Made by a program: the position numbers and the translations under genes. Below are positions 34,781 to 45,680 of a DNA stretch of 64,000 nt, piece after piece. Source of the stretch: Microthrixaceae bacterium (GTDB lineage: Bacteria > Actinomycetota > Acidimicrobiia > Acidimicrobiales > DATDAH01). The notes under the pieces were generated by a model. That model was not told the DNA's origin. It ran no database searches and was given only the letters and a program-made list of their open reading frames with translations. Position 1 is the first letter of the stretch, and each line of letters begins with the position of its first letter. Where the stretch lies: positions 1 to 64,000 of the forward strand of contig JACJWK010000019.1 in NCBI GenBank assembly GCA_020637195.1. Reading direction: 5' to 3'.

Positions 34781-35296
34781 TTAGCCGTCGCCGGAGCCGG
34801 CTCCGTCGGCGACGCCGCCCTCGAGCCGCCCGCCGTCGGCGGCCAGCACCGAGCACAGCACCCGCCGGTCGCCGCGCTCGTTCCAGGACCGGCGGGTGGG
34901 TGCCACCGCCGAGGAGTAGTACGCCGAGTCCTCGTAGGCCTGGCCCACGTAGTCGGCGAACCGGGCCAGGCAGCCCTCCTGGGCCTGGCTCTGCACGTCG
35001 GCGCCGCCGGGGAACGGTGCGTCGGGGCCCCCTTCGAGGGCGAAGGTCGCGTAGGCCTCGGCGTCGTGCGGGTCGGCGCACGGGACCTCCTCGACCACCC
35101 GCACGTCGGTGTTGGCCGGAGCGAGGTAGCACTGGCCGGGCTCGAGGTCCACGAGGCGCACGCCGTTGGGCACGGTGGTCGCGGACGACTCGTCGCCCCC
35201 GAAGGCCGAGCAGGCGGAGGCCGCGACGGCCACGAGCAGGGCGGGGGCCAGCAGGACCACGACGGCGTGTCGCACGCGCCGGCCCGGGGTGGTCAT
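34781..35296 (-). CDS. Septum-formation-like lipoprotein 3
   Basis: 171 aa. N-terminal RRVRHAVVVLLAPALLVAVA leads to the lipobox ASAC, then the family domain in a more divergent form: PGQCYLAPANTDV, VPCADPHDAEAYATFAL, PFPGGADV, CLARFADYVGQAYEDS and RRVLCSVLAADGGRL. It keeps the PHDAE and DYVGQ stretches and four cysteines. It lies in the same orientation as its two paralogues, which suggests an old tandem duplication. The start is set at ATG 35296 because the signal peptide begins there. Confidence 0.8.
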   Translation of the reverse strand: MTTPGRRVRHAVVVLLAPALLVAVAASACSAFGGDESSATTVPNGVRLVDLEPGQCYLAPANTDVRVVEEVPCADPHDAEAYATFALEGGPDAPFPGGADVQSQAQEGCLARFADYVGQAYEDSAYYSSAVAPTRRSWNERGDRRVLCSVLAADGGRLEGGVADGAGSGDG

Positions 35297-35306
35297 CGGG
35301 ACATCA

Positions 35307-36311
35307 TCACCCGGATCGGGGCCAGATGGGGTAGCAGCGCTCGTCGAGGTCGCCGAAGGCGTACTCGAAGTACGCCCCGCCGTACATGGCCCGGGTCCGT
35401 TCGCTCCAGGCCAGGGCCTCGGGGGAGGAGATGCGGCGATGGATGGCGAGGATGCCCCCCTCGAACACCCGGTACTCGGCCCAGGTGCCCGGGAAGTCCT
35501 TGACGCACGCCACCTCGGCCCACGGCACGCCACCGGTGGCGGGGAAGCGCCGGACCCGGTTCCGGTGGGTGTGCCCGGCGGAGTAGGCGACGATCGAGGG
35601 GTGGGCGGCGACGACGTCGATGAGGCGCTCGGAGTCGTCCGGGTTGATCCCGAAGTAGTCGTCGGGACGCACGCCCGAGGTCGGGTCCCACACGTGGTGG
35701 TGGCCGAACACCATGACCGGCCGGTCGCTGTCCGCGGCGACGTCGCCGAGCCACTCGAGCTGCTCGTCGGAGAGCCCGCCGGGCGTGCGCAGCGGCAGCG
35801 TGGTGTCGAGCACGGCCAGCGCCACCCCGGGCAGCTCGACGAGGAACGGCGCGTCGGCGGCGAAGTCCTCGCCCCGGTAGGCGTCGTGGTTGCCGCGGAC
35901 GTGGTGCAGGCGGTCGCCGAAGGCCCCGCCGTACACCTCGAGGAACCGGTCGTACTCCTCCCGGCTGCCCACGTTGGTGAGGTCGCCCTTCACCAGGACC
36001 GCGTCGGGCGCCACGGCGGCCATGTCGGCCACCGCGCCGCGGTTCATCACCTCGGGGTACGGGTCGGCGCCCGGCTCGCTGCGGAAGGTCGGGCCGAGGT
36101 CGCTGCCCTCGATGACGCCGCAGACCTCCTCGCCGAAGTGCACGTCGTTGACCGTGGTGAAGGTGGCGAGGCGCTCACCGGGCGCGGGCAGCGTGCGGAA
36201 CGCGAACCCGTCGAGGTCGTGGTCGGTGTCGGGCGACAGGCCGTCGTAGGTTCGCACGAGCGTGCCGTCGTGGACGACGGCCTCGTCGTCGGCGACGGTC
36301 GTCAGCTCCAT
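35307..36311 (-). CDS. Calcineurin-like metallophosphoesterase
   Basis: 334 aa. All metal-binding blocks are present in order: VNDVHFG, VKGDLTNVG, RGNHDAYRG, VFGHHHVW and YSAGHTHRNR. No signal peptide. These enzymes cleave phosphomono- or phosphodiesters using a two-metal centre; the cyclic-nucleotide or nucleotide substrate cannot be picked. ATG 36311 sits 7 nt behind a TAGCCT box, so the mRNA is likely leaderless. It ends 10 bp before the start of septum-formation-like gene 3, so read-through is possible. Confidence 0.85.
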   Translation of the reverse strand: MELTTVADDEAVVHDGTLVRTYDGLSPDTDHDLDGFAFRTLPAPGERLATFTTVNDVHFGEEVCGVIEGSDLGPTFRSEPGADPYPEVMNRGAVADMAAVAPDAVLVKGDLTNVGSREEYDRFLEVYGGAFGDRLHHVRGNHDAYRGEDFAADAPFLVELPGVALAVLDTTLPLRTPGGLSDEQLEWLGDVAADSDRPVMVFGHHHVWDPTSGVRPDDYFGINPDDSERLIDVVAAHPSIVAYSAGHTHRNRVRRFPATGGVPWAEVACVKDFPGTWAEYRVFEGGILAIHRRISSPEALAWSERTRAMYGGAYFEYAFGDLDERCYPIWPRSG

Positions 36312-36318
36312 GGCGGCG

Positions 36319-36324
36319 AGGCTA
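36319..36324 (-). promoter_or_regulatory. -10 box (TAGCCT) of leaderless metallophosphoesterase gene
   Basis: Minus-strand TAGCCT, 7 nt (CGCCGCC), then ATG 36311. Confidence 0.45.
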
Positions 36325-36469
36325 CCGGGGGTGCCCGGCGCCCTCGGCGGCAGGGGCCCCGGGCGCGAGCGGGACCCACGCCGACCCCGCTGGGTGGGAG
36401 CCGCTACGCTCGCCCGACCCACCGGTCCGGGGCCCTCCCCGCCGGCTCCGACGAAGGGACGGCCCACCC

Positions 36470-36970
36470 GTGTTCGAGCGCAAGGCGGCGGTGACGCTCC
36501 AACTCCCGAAGACCGAGTTCGAGGCGGCGGAGGTGATCCGGGGCACCGTCACCGTCGAGGCCCGGGAGGCCGTCGACATCGACTCGCTGGACGTGAACCT
36601 GTCGGTGATGCGCGCCGTCACCGAGGGCGACCGTCGCCGCAGCGTCATCCGCTTCGACGACGGGTCCGACGACGACCGCCCCGAGCAGCGGGCCCGCGAG
36701 GTCGTCTCCGCGATGCACCTGCTCGGGGCCGGCCGGCTCGAGGCCGGCCACCGCGCGACCCTCGAGTTCGCGCTCCAGTGCCCCGAGCAGCCGTCGCTCA
36801 TGCGCAAGGGGTTCCTGGGCAAGGCCGCCGGCCTGCTGGGCAAGGTGGGCCAGATGGCGAGCGCGCTGCCCGGCGGCGAGGACTGGTCCGTCGAGGCCCG
36901 CCTCGACGTCACCGGGCTCGACATCAAGGACCGTCAGCCGGTGCGGGTCAACGTGATGCTCGTGCGCTGA
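36470..36970 (+). CDS. Arrestin/Spo0M-like beta-sandwich protein
   Basis: 166 aa. FERKAAVTLQLPKTEFEAAEVIRGTVTVEA opens an arrestin-like N-terminal sandwich; strand pairs such as ATLEFALQCPEQPSLM and WSVEARLDVTGLDIKDRQPVRV follow. Proteins of this type include sporulation-control protein Spo0M. The short Gly-rich insert (GKAAGLLGKVGQMAS) is odd. GTG start with a moderate GGGA upstream and TACGCT at 36405. It is divergent from the metallophosphoesterase. Function unknown in this group. Confidence 0.6.
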   Translation: MFERKAAVTLQLPKTEFEAAEVIRGTVTVEAREAVDIDSLDVNLSVMRAVTEGDRRRSVIRFDDGSDDDRPEQRAREVVSAMHLLGAGRLEAGHRATLEFALQCPEQPSLMRKGFLGKAAGLLGKVGQMASALPGGEDWSVEARLDVTGLDIKDRQPVRVNVMLVR

Positions 36971-36984
36971 CCCCGCGGCGCGGA

Positions 36985-37193
36985 TCAGGCGGGACGGTCG
37001 CGGCGGGCCGGGATGGGCTTGGTCCACCAGCGGCCCGAGAACCGCCACCGGGGGGTGGTGGCACGCGGGTCGGTGCCGCCGACCACGGGCTTGGGCCAGG
37101 TCACCTCGACCGCGGCGACGATGGCCGCCAGCTCCTCGGGGCCGGGCGGTGCCAGCTGCGTGCGGGTGGCGTCGGCCGACACCGAGACGTCGC

Positions 37194-37197
<4 letters not shown>
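36985..37197 (-). CDS. accE: Acyl-CoA carboxylase epsilon subunit
   Basis: 70 aa. PPGPEELAAIVAAVEVTWPK is the conserved EELAA helix of actinobacterial ACC-epsilon subunits, followed by a basic, Trp-rich tail (RWRFSGRWWTKPIPARR). These small proteins bind the carboxyltransferase (beta) subunit and raise its activity in acetyl-/propionyl-CoA carboxylase complexes. The GTG start overlaps the stop of accD (GTGA), the usual coupling. No alpha subunit (biotin carboxylase) lies in the window. Confidence 0.8.
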
Positions 37198-38712
<1,515 letters not shown>

Positions 38713-38724
38713 GGTCGACGCCGG

Positions 38725-40285
38725 ACGCGGCCCAATGGCACCTGCCGGCTTCTCACGCCGACGCCCGGGTCGCACTGACATCGCGCGGCACACGCCCAGG
38801 CTACGGGCGGCGCAGCGGTCGCCGCCGACGTGCCACCGGAATCCCGCACCAGTCGGTCTTCGATCGGCGCGGCGACCTCCGGGGCCCGCCTTCGTCGAGG
38901 AGCTTCCCGCGACGCCTCGTCGACGACGAGGTAGGCGGCTGCTCGTCGGCGAGCTGCGATCGAGCCGCGCCCAGTGAGCGGCATCGAGCCGCTCGGGCGA
39001 CCAACTGCTGCCGGCACCCCGAGGCGCCGTCCGCTCACCTGGTGCACGACGGGATCGCTGAGACGAGCAGGTCACCGGGGCGGCCCTGCGGCCTCGGCGA
39101 AGGCGGTGGCGGCGCGGCGTACGCCGGGTCGGAGGTCCTTCCCGCAAGCGATCTGCCGCGCACTGAACCGGTGCTCGACGAGGGACGCCCACTTCGGCGC
39201 GGCGGCGACCAGCGCGATTACCACTGCCACGCGGCGAGGCCGGCGCGAGAGGGCTCGCCGGCGGGCCGTGGCGTGCCGCCCACTCGGCGGAGACAAATGG
39301 TGGCTGCTCGCCGCAGCAATTCCAGCGGGACGACGCGATCTGGAACAGGGCCACCAGTGCTGCACGAGCACCATCGGGGCGCAGGTCAGCACCAGCCACA
39401 GCGCCACGGCGAGCAGCAGGCGGGGCGGGCCCGCGGCCCACGACCGCCGCCGCAGGCGCTGCCGGCCACTGCGTGAGGGAGGGCGACCGTGCGTACATCA
39501 CCCCTGGAAGCGCACTGCGCTGCGCACGAGCCGGCTTCCACCGGTGAGGCGCCGTGAGGTGGTCCTCGGCGCGAACCGGAACCACTGCGTCGAGCGCCCT
39601 GCCGAGCGCTTGTGGCTGCCAGGGTGGCCCCACCGCGAGGATTAACGCGACGAAGCCCAGCACCGACCAGCCCACGGTCCGGACGGCCTCACGTCCCTGC
39701 GCCCCGGCGCGGTGAGCAGCGGTACCGCTAGGCCCGCGGCTGCGAAGCGGCGAGGGTGAGTTTCACGGCGGCGCACACGCCGACCACGGCCCCGCGGCGA
39801 GGAGTCGTCGGGTGCTCGGGCGCCCGCAGGCCCAGCCACACCGCTACAGGTTCAACAGCGGCTCCCCGAGGGCCTCCGCCTGCGGAGGCTGATCGGCCTG
39901 GCTGCCACCAGGAAGGCCCCACCGTGAGCGCGGGAGCGATCGCCGCCGCCTGCTGAGACGTGGCCGCGCAGCAGCTACGGCAGCGCGGCCGCGAACCCCA
40001 CCAGCCACGCAGCTCCTCGGCCAGGTGCACCCCACCGAACCCGGTCACGCTCCCGGCGGCGGCGTACCACCAGAACAGCGTGGCTGCCTCACGTCCCACA
40101 CGTCGAGGTATAGGCGGTCGCTGTCGACCAGGTAAAATGGGGCGAAGCGTGGCGAACAGCGCCTGGTCCCCGGTGAAGGGTACGGCCAGCTGCGCCACTC
40201 TCATGACCGCCACGGCGGCGAGCACGACCCACTGCAGCTCTGGCGTCGGGCGGCATACCCCCGACGGCCGGTGGCTCCCCACCAC
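38725..40285 (-). pseudogene. Membrane glycosyltransferase (GT39/ArnT-like), badly frameshifted
   Basis: The first third is readable: LQWVVLAAVAVMRVAQLAVPFTGDQALF (here in two parts of under 20), then LFWWYAAAGSVTGFG and VHLAEEL, WLGLRAPEHPTTPRRG, AGLAVPLLTAPGRRD in a neighbouring frame and LGFVALILAVGPPWQP. The GDQALFA line and the WYAAAGSVTGFG line fit the first outer loop and helix of lipid-linked-sugar glycosyltransferases. Later parts (ALWLVLTCAPMVLVQHWW; RRVAVVIALVAAAPKW) are hydrophobic in scattered frames. It probably moves a sugar from a polyprenyl phosphate; start and end are approximate. Confidence 0.45.
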
Positions 40286-40384
40286 CCCCTCCCTGCCTGG
40301 CCAGCCCGGGTCACGACGACGGACGTCTTGGTTCCGCGGCCGGAACTCGGGGTGCGATCGGTGCGGGCTCCGGCGGGCGCGCTG

Positions 40385-40936
40385 TCACCCGGGGTCGTAG
40401 TCGAACCTGAGCGCCGGCGCTGGACCAGCGCGTGGGATGCCTGCGGTCTTCGGCCAGGGCTGGCGACCGTGCCGCCCTGGTCGACCAGCGGCAGCAGCAG
40501 GATCGCCTCGGCGCCGCCCTCGTCGCGCACCACCGGCGGCCCGGGAGTGGACACGCTGCGGTCACCGCGCCCGGTGATCACCCGTCGCCTGGCGCAGCAC
40601 GCCGGCGATGCGCCCGCCGGTGCCCCCGGCCTTGGCCTCCTTGCGGACGGTGAAGCTGCGCAGCATCCGGCCCCGCGTCGCGGCGACGGCGGCGATCGAG
40701 TACGCCATGGCGTCGGCGCCCACGGTGAGTCGCCGAGCTGCGGTGGGCCTCTGGCGGGGATGGTCGAGGGCGGCCTCGGCCACGAGCAGCATGCCCTCGG
40801 GTGAGCAGGTGGTGGCCTTGGCGTCGATGAACCAGTCGCTCTGGCGGCCCGACTTGAGCGTGTAGGGCCCGTCGGTGCGCACCGCGTGCTCGCGCAGGTG
40901 GGCGACGAGGGCGTCGAGGCGCCCGTCGGTGCTCAC
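40385..40936 (-). pseudogene. pyrE: Orotate phosphoribosyltransferase, frameshifted
   Basis: The span is 552 bp, exactly 184 codons, the normal PyrE length, although the frame shifts inside. LVAHLREHAVRT, GPYTLKSGRQSDWFIDAK and TTCSPEGMLLVAEAAL are the clean N-terminus; then VGADAMAYSIAAVAA, FTVRKEAKAGGTGGRIAGVL (PRPP-site neighbourhood), and in another frame DEGGAEAILLLPLVDQGGTV and RFDYDPG. It converts orotate and PRPP to OMP in pyrimidine synthesis. The GTG start is at 40936 and a stem-loop follows on its upstream side. Confidence 0.75.
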
Positions 40937-40966
40937 GAGACCCGCCCGGGGCCACGAACCCCCGTT

Positions 40967-41009
40967 CTCGAGGCAATGGCAGTCGGATTCCGACCGCTAT
41001 TGCCTCGAG
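40967..41009. terminator. 20-bp imperfect stem between purM and pyrE
   Basis: Arms 40967-40986 and 40990-41009, 18 of 20 bases paired plus one G-U, with loop ATT. It follows the purM stop by a few bases and precedes pyrE on the minus strand, so it likely ends the purM transcript. Confidence 0.65.
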
Positions 41010-41027
41010 TTCGAGTGGTGAGGGGCG

Positions 41028-42071
41028 TCATGTGACGTGGACCTCCCCGGTGCCGGGGGTGATGGTGCCGATCTCGACGGCGGCGTGGCCGTGCTCGGCG
41101 AGGACCGACAGCGCCCGGCCGGCGTCGGCGGGGGGCACGACCAGCACCATGCCGATGCCCAGGTTGAACACCCGGGCCATCTCGGCGGGGTCGACGTCGC
41201 CGAGGCGCTGGATCTCACCGAAGATGCGGGGCGACTCCCACGCCGACCTGGTCACCTCGGCGTCGGCGTCGGCGGGCAGCACGCGGTCGAGGTTGCCGGC
41301 CATCCCGCCGCCGGTGATGTGGGCCACGGCCCGCACGTCGACGGCCGCGAGCGCCGCCCGCACCGCCGGGGCGTAGATCACCGACGGGCGCAGCAGCTCG
41401 TCGCCGACCGTGGTGGGTGCCCCCTCGTACGCGGGCGCGTCGAGGGCGAGGCCGGCGCGATCGAGCAGGACCGAGCGGGCCAGGCTGTAGCCGTTGGAGC
41501 GCAGTCCCGGCGACGGCAGCCCGATGAGGGTGTCGCCCACGGCCACGTGCTCGCCGGTGACGATGCGGTCGCGTTCGACCACGCCCACCGCGAACCCCAC
41601 CAGGTCGAAGTCGTCGTCGGGCATGACGCCGGGGTGCTCGGCCATCTCGCCGCCGATCAGCGCGCACCCCGCCTGCCGGCAGCCCTCGGCCACGCCCGCG
41701 ACGAGCGCCTCCATGCGCTCGGGCACGAGGCGACCCACCGAGATGTAGTCGAGGAAGAAGAGCGGCTCGGCGCCCTGGCAGACGAGGTCGTCGACGCACA
41801 TGGCCACCAGGTCGATGCCGATCGTGTCCAGCCGGCCCATGGCCCGGGCCACCTGCGACTTGGTGCCCACCGGTGGCTGACACTGTTGTCGGGCTGCGAG
41901 TGGCCCCCGGGGCACCGCGAACAGCCCGCCGAACCCACCGATGTCGCCCAGCACCTCGGGGCGGTAGGTGGAGCGGACCGCGGCCTTGATGCGGTCGACC
42001 GCGGCCTCGCCGGCGGCGATGTCGACGTCGTACGTCGCCCCTGCGAGGTCGAGCCTCGTTCTGGCTCTCAT
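41028..42071 (-). CDS. purM: Phosphoribosylformylglycinamidine cyclo-ligase (AIR synthase)
   Basis: 347 aa. VDIAAGEAAVDRIK, STYRPEVLGDIGGFGGLFAVP, LVAMCVDDLVCQGAEPLFFL, LIGGEMAEHPGVM, GLRSNGYSLAR, HITGGGMAGNLDRVLP and FNLGIGMVLVV are all purM blocks. PurM closes the imidazole ring (FGAM to AIR, ATP). Around 41870-41910 the expected TDGVGTK loop appears only as GTK after garbled residues; a compensating pair of indels is likely. ATG 42071 falls inside a hairpin (42058-42103), so the true start may differ. It lies just after purF. Confidence 0.9.
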   Translation of the reverse strand: MRARTRLDLAGATYDVDIAAGEAAVDRIKAAVRSTYRPEVLGDIGGFGGLFAVPRGPLAARQQCQPPVGTKSQVARAMGRLDTIGIDLVAMCVDDLVCQGAEPLFFLDYISVGRLVPERMEALVAGVAEGCRQAGCALIGGEMAEHPGVMPDDDFDLVGFAVGVVERDRIVTGEHVAVGDTLIGLPSPGLRSNGYSLARSVLLDRAGLALDAPAYEGAPTTVGDELLRPSVIYAPAVRAALAAVDVRAVAHITGGGMAGNLDRVLPADADAEVTRSAWESPRIFGEIQRLGDVDPAEMARVFNLGIGMVLVVPPADAGRALSVLAEHGHAAVEIGTITPGTGEVHVT

Positions 42072-42103
42072 TCGACCGCCCGGCGACTAAATCGAGCCAG
42101 AAC
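42058..42103. repeat. Hairpin-like dyad GTTCTGGCTC/GAGCCAGAAC at purF-purM junction
   Basis: 10-bp perfect outer arms 42058-42067 and 42094-42103, with partly complementary inner bases. It resembles the dyad at 21266 (same CTGGCTC ... CGATTT line) and spans the purF stop and the annotated purM start. Confidence 0.5.
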
Positions 42104-43727
42104 GGTCGGGGCCGAGCGCGGCGGGCGCGGCCGTTGGCGGCCGGAAGAGCGAGTCGCTGCCGCCGTTGGGCTGGGCGACGCTGCCGGGCCGTCCGGCGGA
42201 TGGGGTGCTGTGCCTGTCGCGCTCGACGGGCTCGACCCGAGCACCGCCTTGCGTACACTGGCACCTCGATGGGGCATCGCCGGGTGAGGCAGGCGTCGCA
42301 GAAGCCGGCGCTGTGGCTCCTCGTGGCCTCGGACCAGGCGGTCGAGGGGTGAGGTACGAGAGCGTGCTGACGTCGAGGTAGGCCCGGATCTCCCTCGACG
42401 GTGAGGTTGGCGGCGAGCAGCTCGCTCCTGGGTACCGGGTGTCCATGCCGTGAAGCAGGGCCACTGTAGGGCGACGAGATGCGCAGGTGGATCTCGCGGG
42501 CGCCGGACCGCAGCATCTTGACCATGGCCTGCAGTGGTGCCTGCGAATGATCGGTCAGTCGACCACGACGAGGCGCTTGCCGGCGATGCTGTCGCGCAGC
42601 GGGTTGCTTCATGCGCACCCCGAGGCCCGCATCTCCTGCGGGCGATGAAGGTGCGCCCGATGTACCGGTTCCTTGACGAGCCTCGCCCGTAGGGGATGCC
42701 GCTGGCCTTGGCGTACCCTCGAGGCGGCGGCGATGCCCGACCTGGGCAACCCCCCACGACCACAAAGTCGGCCTCGACTGGCGCTCTGCTTCGAGAGCTT
42801 CGCCGCCCATGCGCACCTGGGCGTGGTGGACGCCAGCCCGTAGAGCTGGCTGTCGGGCGGGCGAAGCGTAGACGAACCGGAACAGGCAGAGCTGGGGTCG
42901 AGGTAAGGCCGGGGGAGAAACGGCCGCACTGAGCGGTAGCCGGTGGCGTCGATGATCACCATCCGGCCGGGGTCGAGCCTGACGAAGTGCGTTTCACCAC
43001 GTCGAAAAGCGTGGGGGTCTCGCTGGCCAGCACCCAGCCGTGGTCGAGCTTGCCCAGGCAGAGCGGGCGGAACCTGGGCCGGACGCCGATGACGCGGGCC
43101 GTCCATCAGCACGAAGGGAGAAGGCGCCCGGGGAGGCGGGGCAGCACCTGGTGAGCGTGCGCTCGAGCTCGCGCCGTCGCTGCGGGGCCTGGCCGCCGCC
43201 ATCTCGGCTGCGAGTATCTCGGCCACCAGGTCAGGCCGTTTCGTGACCGTGCCTGGGAGACACCCCTGCCTCGGCCAGGGCCCTGTGTTGGGACCAGGCT
43301 GCTGCCAGTGGCCCAGGGCGAATCCCGGCTCGGCGGTGGCCCGGAACACGGCCAGCGCGAGCCGTAGGTGCTCGAGCGGTGGTCGAGTAGCGGGTGTGGC
43401 CGATGCCCAGGTGGCCGCGGAGCGTGGCCAGCTTGATGTCGTCGAACACGTGGGCGACGAGCCCCATGTCCTTTTGCACCATGAGGGTCTCGCCGTTGCT
43501 GACGGCCATGCCTGCCGACTCCGCCTGCAGCTGGAGGGCGGAGGCCGAGGCAGGTGGAGGCGGGGCGACCGGTTGGCCTGGGGCGTACACGCCGAAGACG
43601 CCGCACGCCTCCTTGGGGGTGTCGCCGTCGGGGTCGTGGTGGTCGGCGAGCGGGTCGGTGGCGGCCCCGTGGCTCGCCTGGCGGCGGTGCCTGCCTCGTC
43701 CGACGCCTTCACGTCCCGCGGTGGCAC
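42087..43727 (-). pseudogene. purF: Amidophosphoribosyltransferase, frameshifted
   Basis: PurF transfers the glutamine amide to PRPP, the first committed step of purine synthesis. Blocks in order: EACGVFGVYAPGQPVA (the active Cys follows the cleaved propeptide), SAGMAVSNGETLMVQKDMGL, VAHVFDDIKLATLRGHLGIG, HTRYSTT, FALGH, SFVLMDG, MVIIDATGYRSVRPF, YAKASGIPYG, RYIGRTFIA, AMVKMLRSGAREIHLRISS, RSELLAANLTVE and FCDACL. They sit in at least eight frame segments. The start is uncertain (GTG 43727 chosen). The stop at 42087 is well supported by the C-terminal read. Confidence 0.75.
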
Positions 43728-43880
43728 ACGCTCTGGGAACCCCGCGAATCGGTGGCTGAGGCCCCAGGCTACCGGCTGAATGTTGCGGTCCCGATGATCG
43801 GGGTGGCCCTGCCGCGGCCGGGCTCAACGGCCGACTGGGATGTTATTGCCAGGGGCTGAGCGGCCCGTTTCGGGGACGTC

Positions 43881-44647
43881 GTGAGGGACGCGAACTGGCT
43901 GGACGTGGCTGTCAAGGGAAGGTCACCCTGGTCAGGGGTCGGCCCGGGCAGGGGGCGGCTGAGGCCCGCCTCTTCGCCGCCGCCGAGGGGGCTGAGGCGG
44001 TGGTCAGTCATCGATGTGCTCGATACCGAGGGCGAGGCCATGGCCGCTTCGCCGCCATCGGCGAGTCGCCACTCACCAGCACCTCGACGCCGTCGACGAG
44101 GAGGCGGACTGCGCCAGGCTGAGATCCTCGAGCGCCGGGCCGGATCGACGTGCTCGTCAACAACGCCGGGATCTTCCGGTGATGCCCACTGCACCTACGT
44201 CCGGAGGGGGCCGAGTACCGCCTGATCGTCGACGTCAACCAGGTCGGATGCCCGGATGAAGGCGGTGATCCTGTGCAGTATGGTCGCCGCCGAGCGCCGG
44301 GCTCGATCGTCAACATCTCGCCGGTGGCTGGCCTGCAGGGCGCCGCCGGGACGATGGCGTACGCCGCGTCGAAGTGGGCGGTGCGGGGCATGACCAAGGT
44401 GGCGGCCAAGGAGGTGGCCCCGTTCGGGGTGCGGGTGAACTCGGTGCACCCCGGGATCATCGACACGCCGATGATGACCGAGGCGTCCCCCGAGGGCGGG
44501 CTGCTCGAGCGGGTGGTGCGGGCCATCCCGATGGGCCACGTCGCCGAGGCCGACGACGTGGCCCGCCTCGTGCTGTACCTCGCCAGCGACGACAGCCGGT
44601 ACTCGACCGGCGCCGAGTTCGTGGTCGACGGCGGCATGACCGCCTAG
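43881..44647 (+). pseudogene. SDR family oxidoreductase, N-terminal half frameshifted
   Basis: The second half (44273-44647) is clean: GSIVNISPVAGLQGAAGTMA with serine, YAASKWAVRGM with the catalytic Tyr-Lys, VNSVHPGIIDTPMM and the closing YSTGAEFVVDGGMTA. Upstream the Rossmann part is readable in fragments (VIDVLDTEGEAMAA, ILERRAG, VLVNNAGIF). It is of the 3-oxoacyl-ACP reductase-like classical type, about 250 residues. GTG 43881 starts before the first readable strand. It is divergent from purF and sits within the purine cluster on the opposite strand. Confidence 0.7.
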
Positions 44648-44667
44648 GAGGGCCCGGCCCTCGCCGG

Positions 44668-44673
44668 TAGCAT
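44668..44673 (+). promoter_or_regulatory. -10 box (TAGCAT) before the second SGNH gene
   Basis: TAGCAT, then 8 nt (CCGCCGCC), then ATG 44682; one base longer than the usual spacing in this window. Confidence 0.3.
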
Positions 44674-44681
44674 CCGCCGCC

Positions 44682-45605
44682 ATGCGATCCCGGATGGCGA
44701 CGGTGGGTACGGCGTTGGTGGTGCTGCTCGTGGCGGCGGTGGGCGGCGGCGCGGGTGCGTCGGCGGCCCCCTCGACCACGGCGCCGCCGCCGACGTCGAT
44801 GGCGGCGCTCGGCGACTCCTTCACGGTCGGCTTCGCCACCGGCGCGGCCGACTGCGCCGGCTTCGTGGCCTGCCCGCAGTACTGTGGTCACGCACCGGCT
44901 GACACTTATCAGCGCCCCAGGCTCCTCGAGCCTGGCTCTGGCTGGCAACGGGCGGTTTCAACGCCGCGGTCCCCTGGCGCCCATGGCCAGCCTGGTCGGG
45001 CCAGGCCACCACGGTCGCCCCCACCCAGCCCGACTACGTCACGGTCCTGCTCGGCGGCGGCGACGTCTGCTTCGGCACCACGCCGACGGCCACGTTCGCG
45101 GCCCAGTTCCGCGCCGGCATGGACGCCCTGTTCGCCGCCAGCCCCGACACGAAGGTGCTGGTGGCCTCGCTCTGGGACTTCGAGTCGCTGCGCAGTGCGG
45201 TGCTCGCCGCCGACCCGTCCGCCACGTTCCCGTTCTGCGGCGCGTTCTTCAACGCCCCCGTCGCCACCCGGGCCGCGATCATGGCCCAGGTCGAGGCGTA
45301 CAACGACGCCCTGGCCACCGAGTGCGCCACCTACGCCAACTGCCGCTTCGACGGCGGCGCGCTGTTCGCCCACCAGTGGAGCGCCGCCGAGGTCGGCCCC
45401 GTCGACCACTTCCACCCCAGCGTGGCCGGCCAGGAGATGATCGCCGACGTCCTCTGGGACGCGGGCTACGGCGGGCACCCCCGCCACCACGCCCACGTCG
45501 AAGGACCAGTGCAAGAAGGGCGGCTGGCAGTCCTTCACCGACGCCGCCGGCGTGCCCTTCCGCAACCAGGGCCAGTGCGTGGCCTTCACCAACCACACCG
45601 CCTGA
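44682..45605 (+). pseudogene. Secreted SGNH/GDSL hydrolase, frameshifted
   Basis: Signal peptide TALVVLLVAAVGGGAGASAA, then ALGDSFTVG (block I, Ser). The frame is lost at about 44880-45010, then TVLLGGGDVCFG (GGND-like, Gly in place of Asn), TKVLVASLWDFESL and DHFHPSVAGQEMIADVLW are clean. A last shift near 45490 brings in KDQCKKGGWQSF and FRNQGQCVAFTNHTA, a Cys/Gly/Asn module that ends many actinobacterial secreted proteins, followed by TGA at 45603. It is a relative of the large SGNH protein at 21316-24168. Confidence 0.65.
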
Positions 45606-45680
45606 GCCACCGGGCCGCTCGGAGGGCGGGGCGTCACCGCCGCGGACGCAGGGTCGGCGAAGGCACGGCGACGCGCCTCG

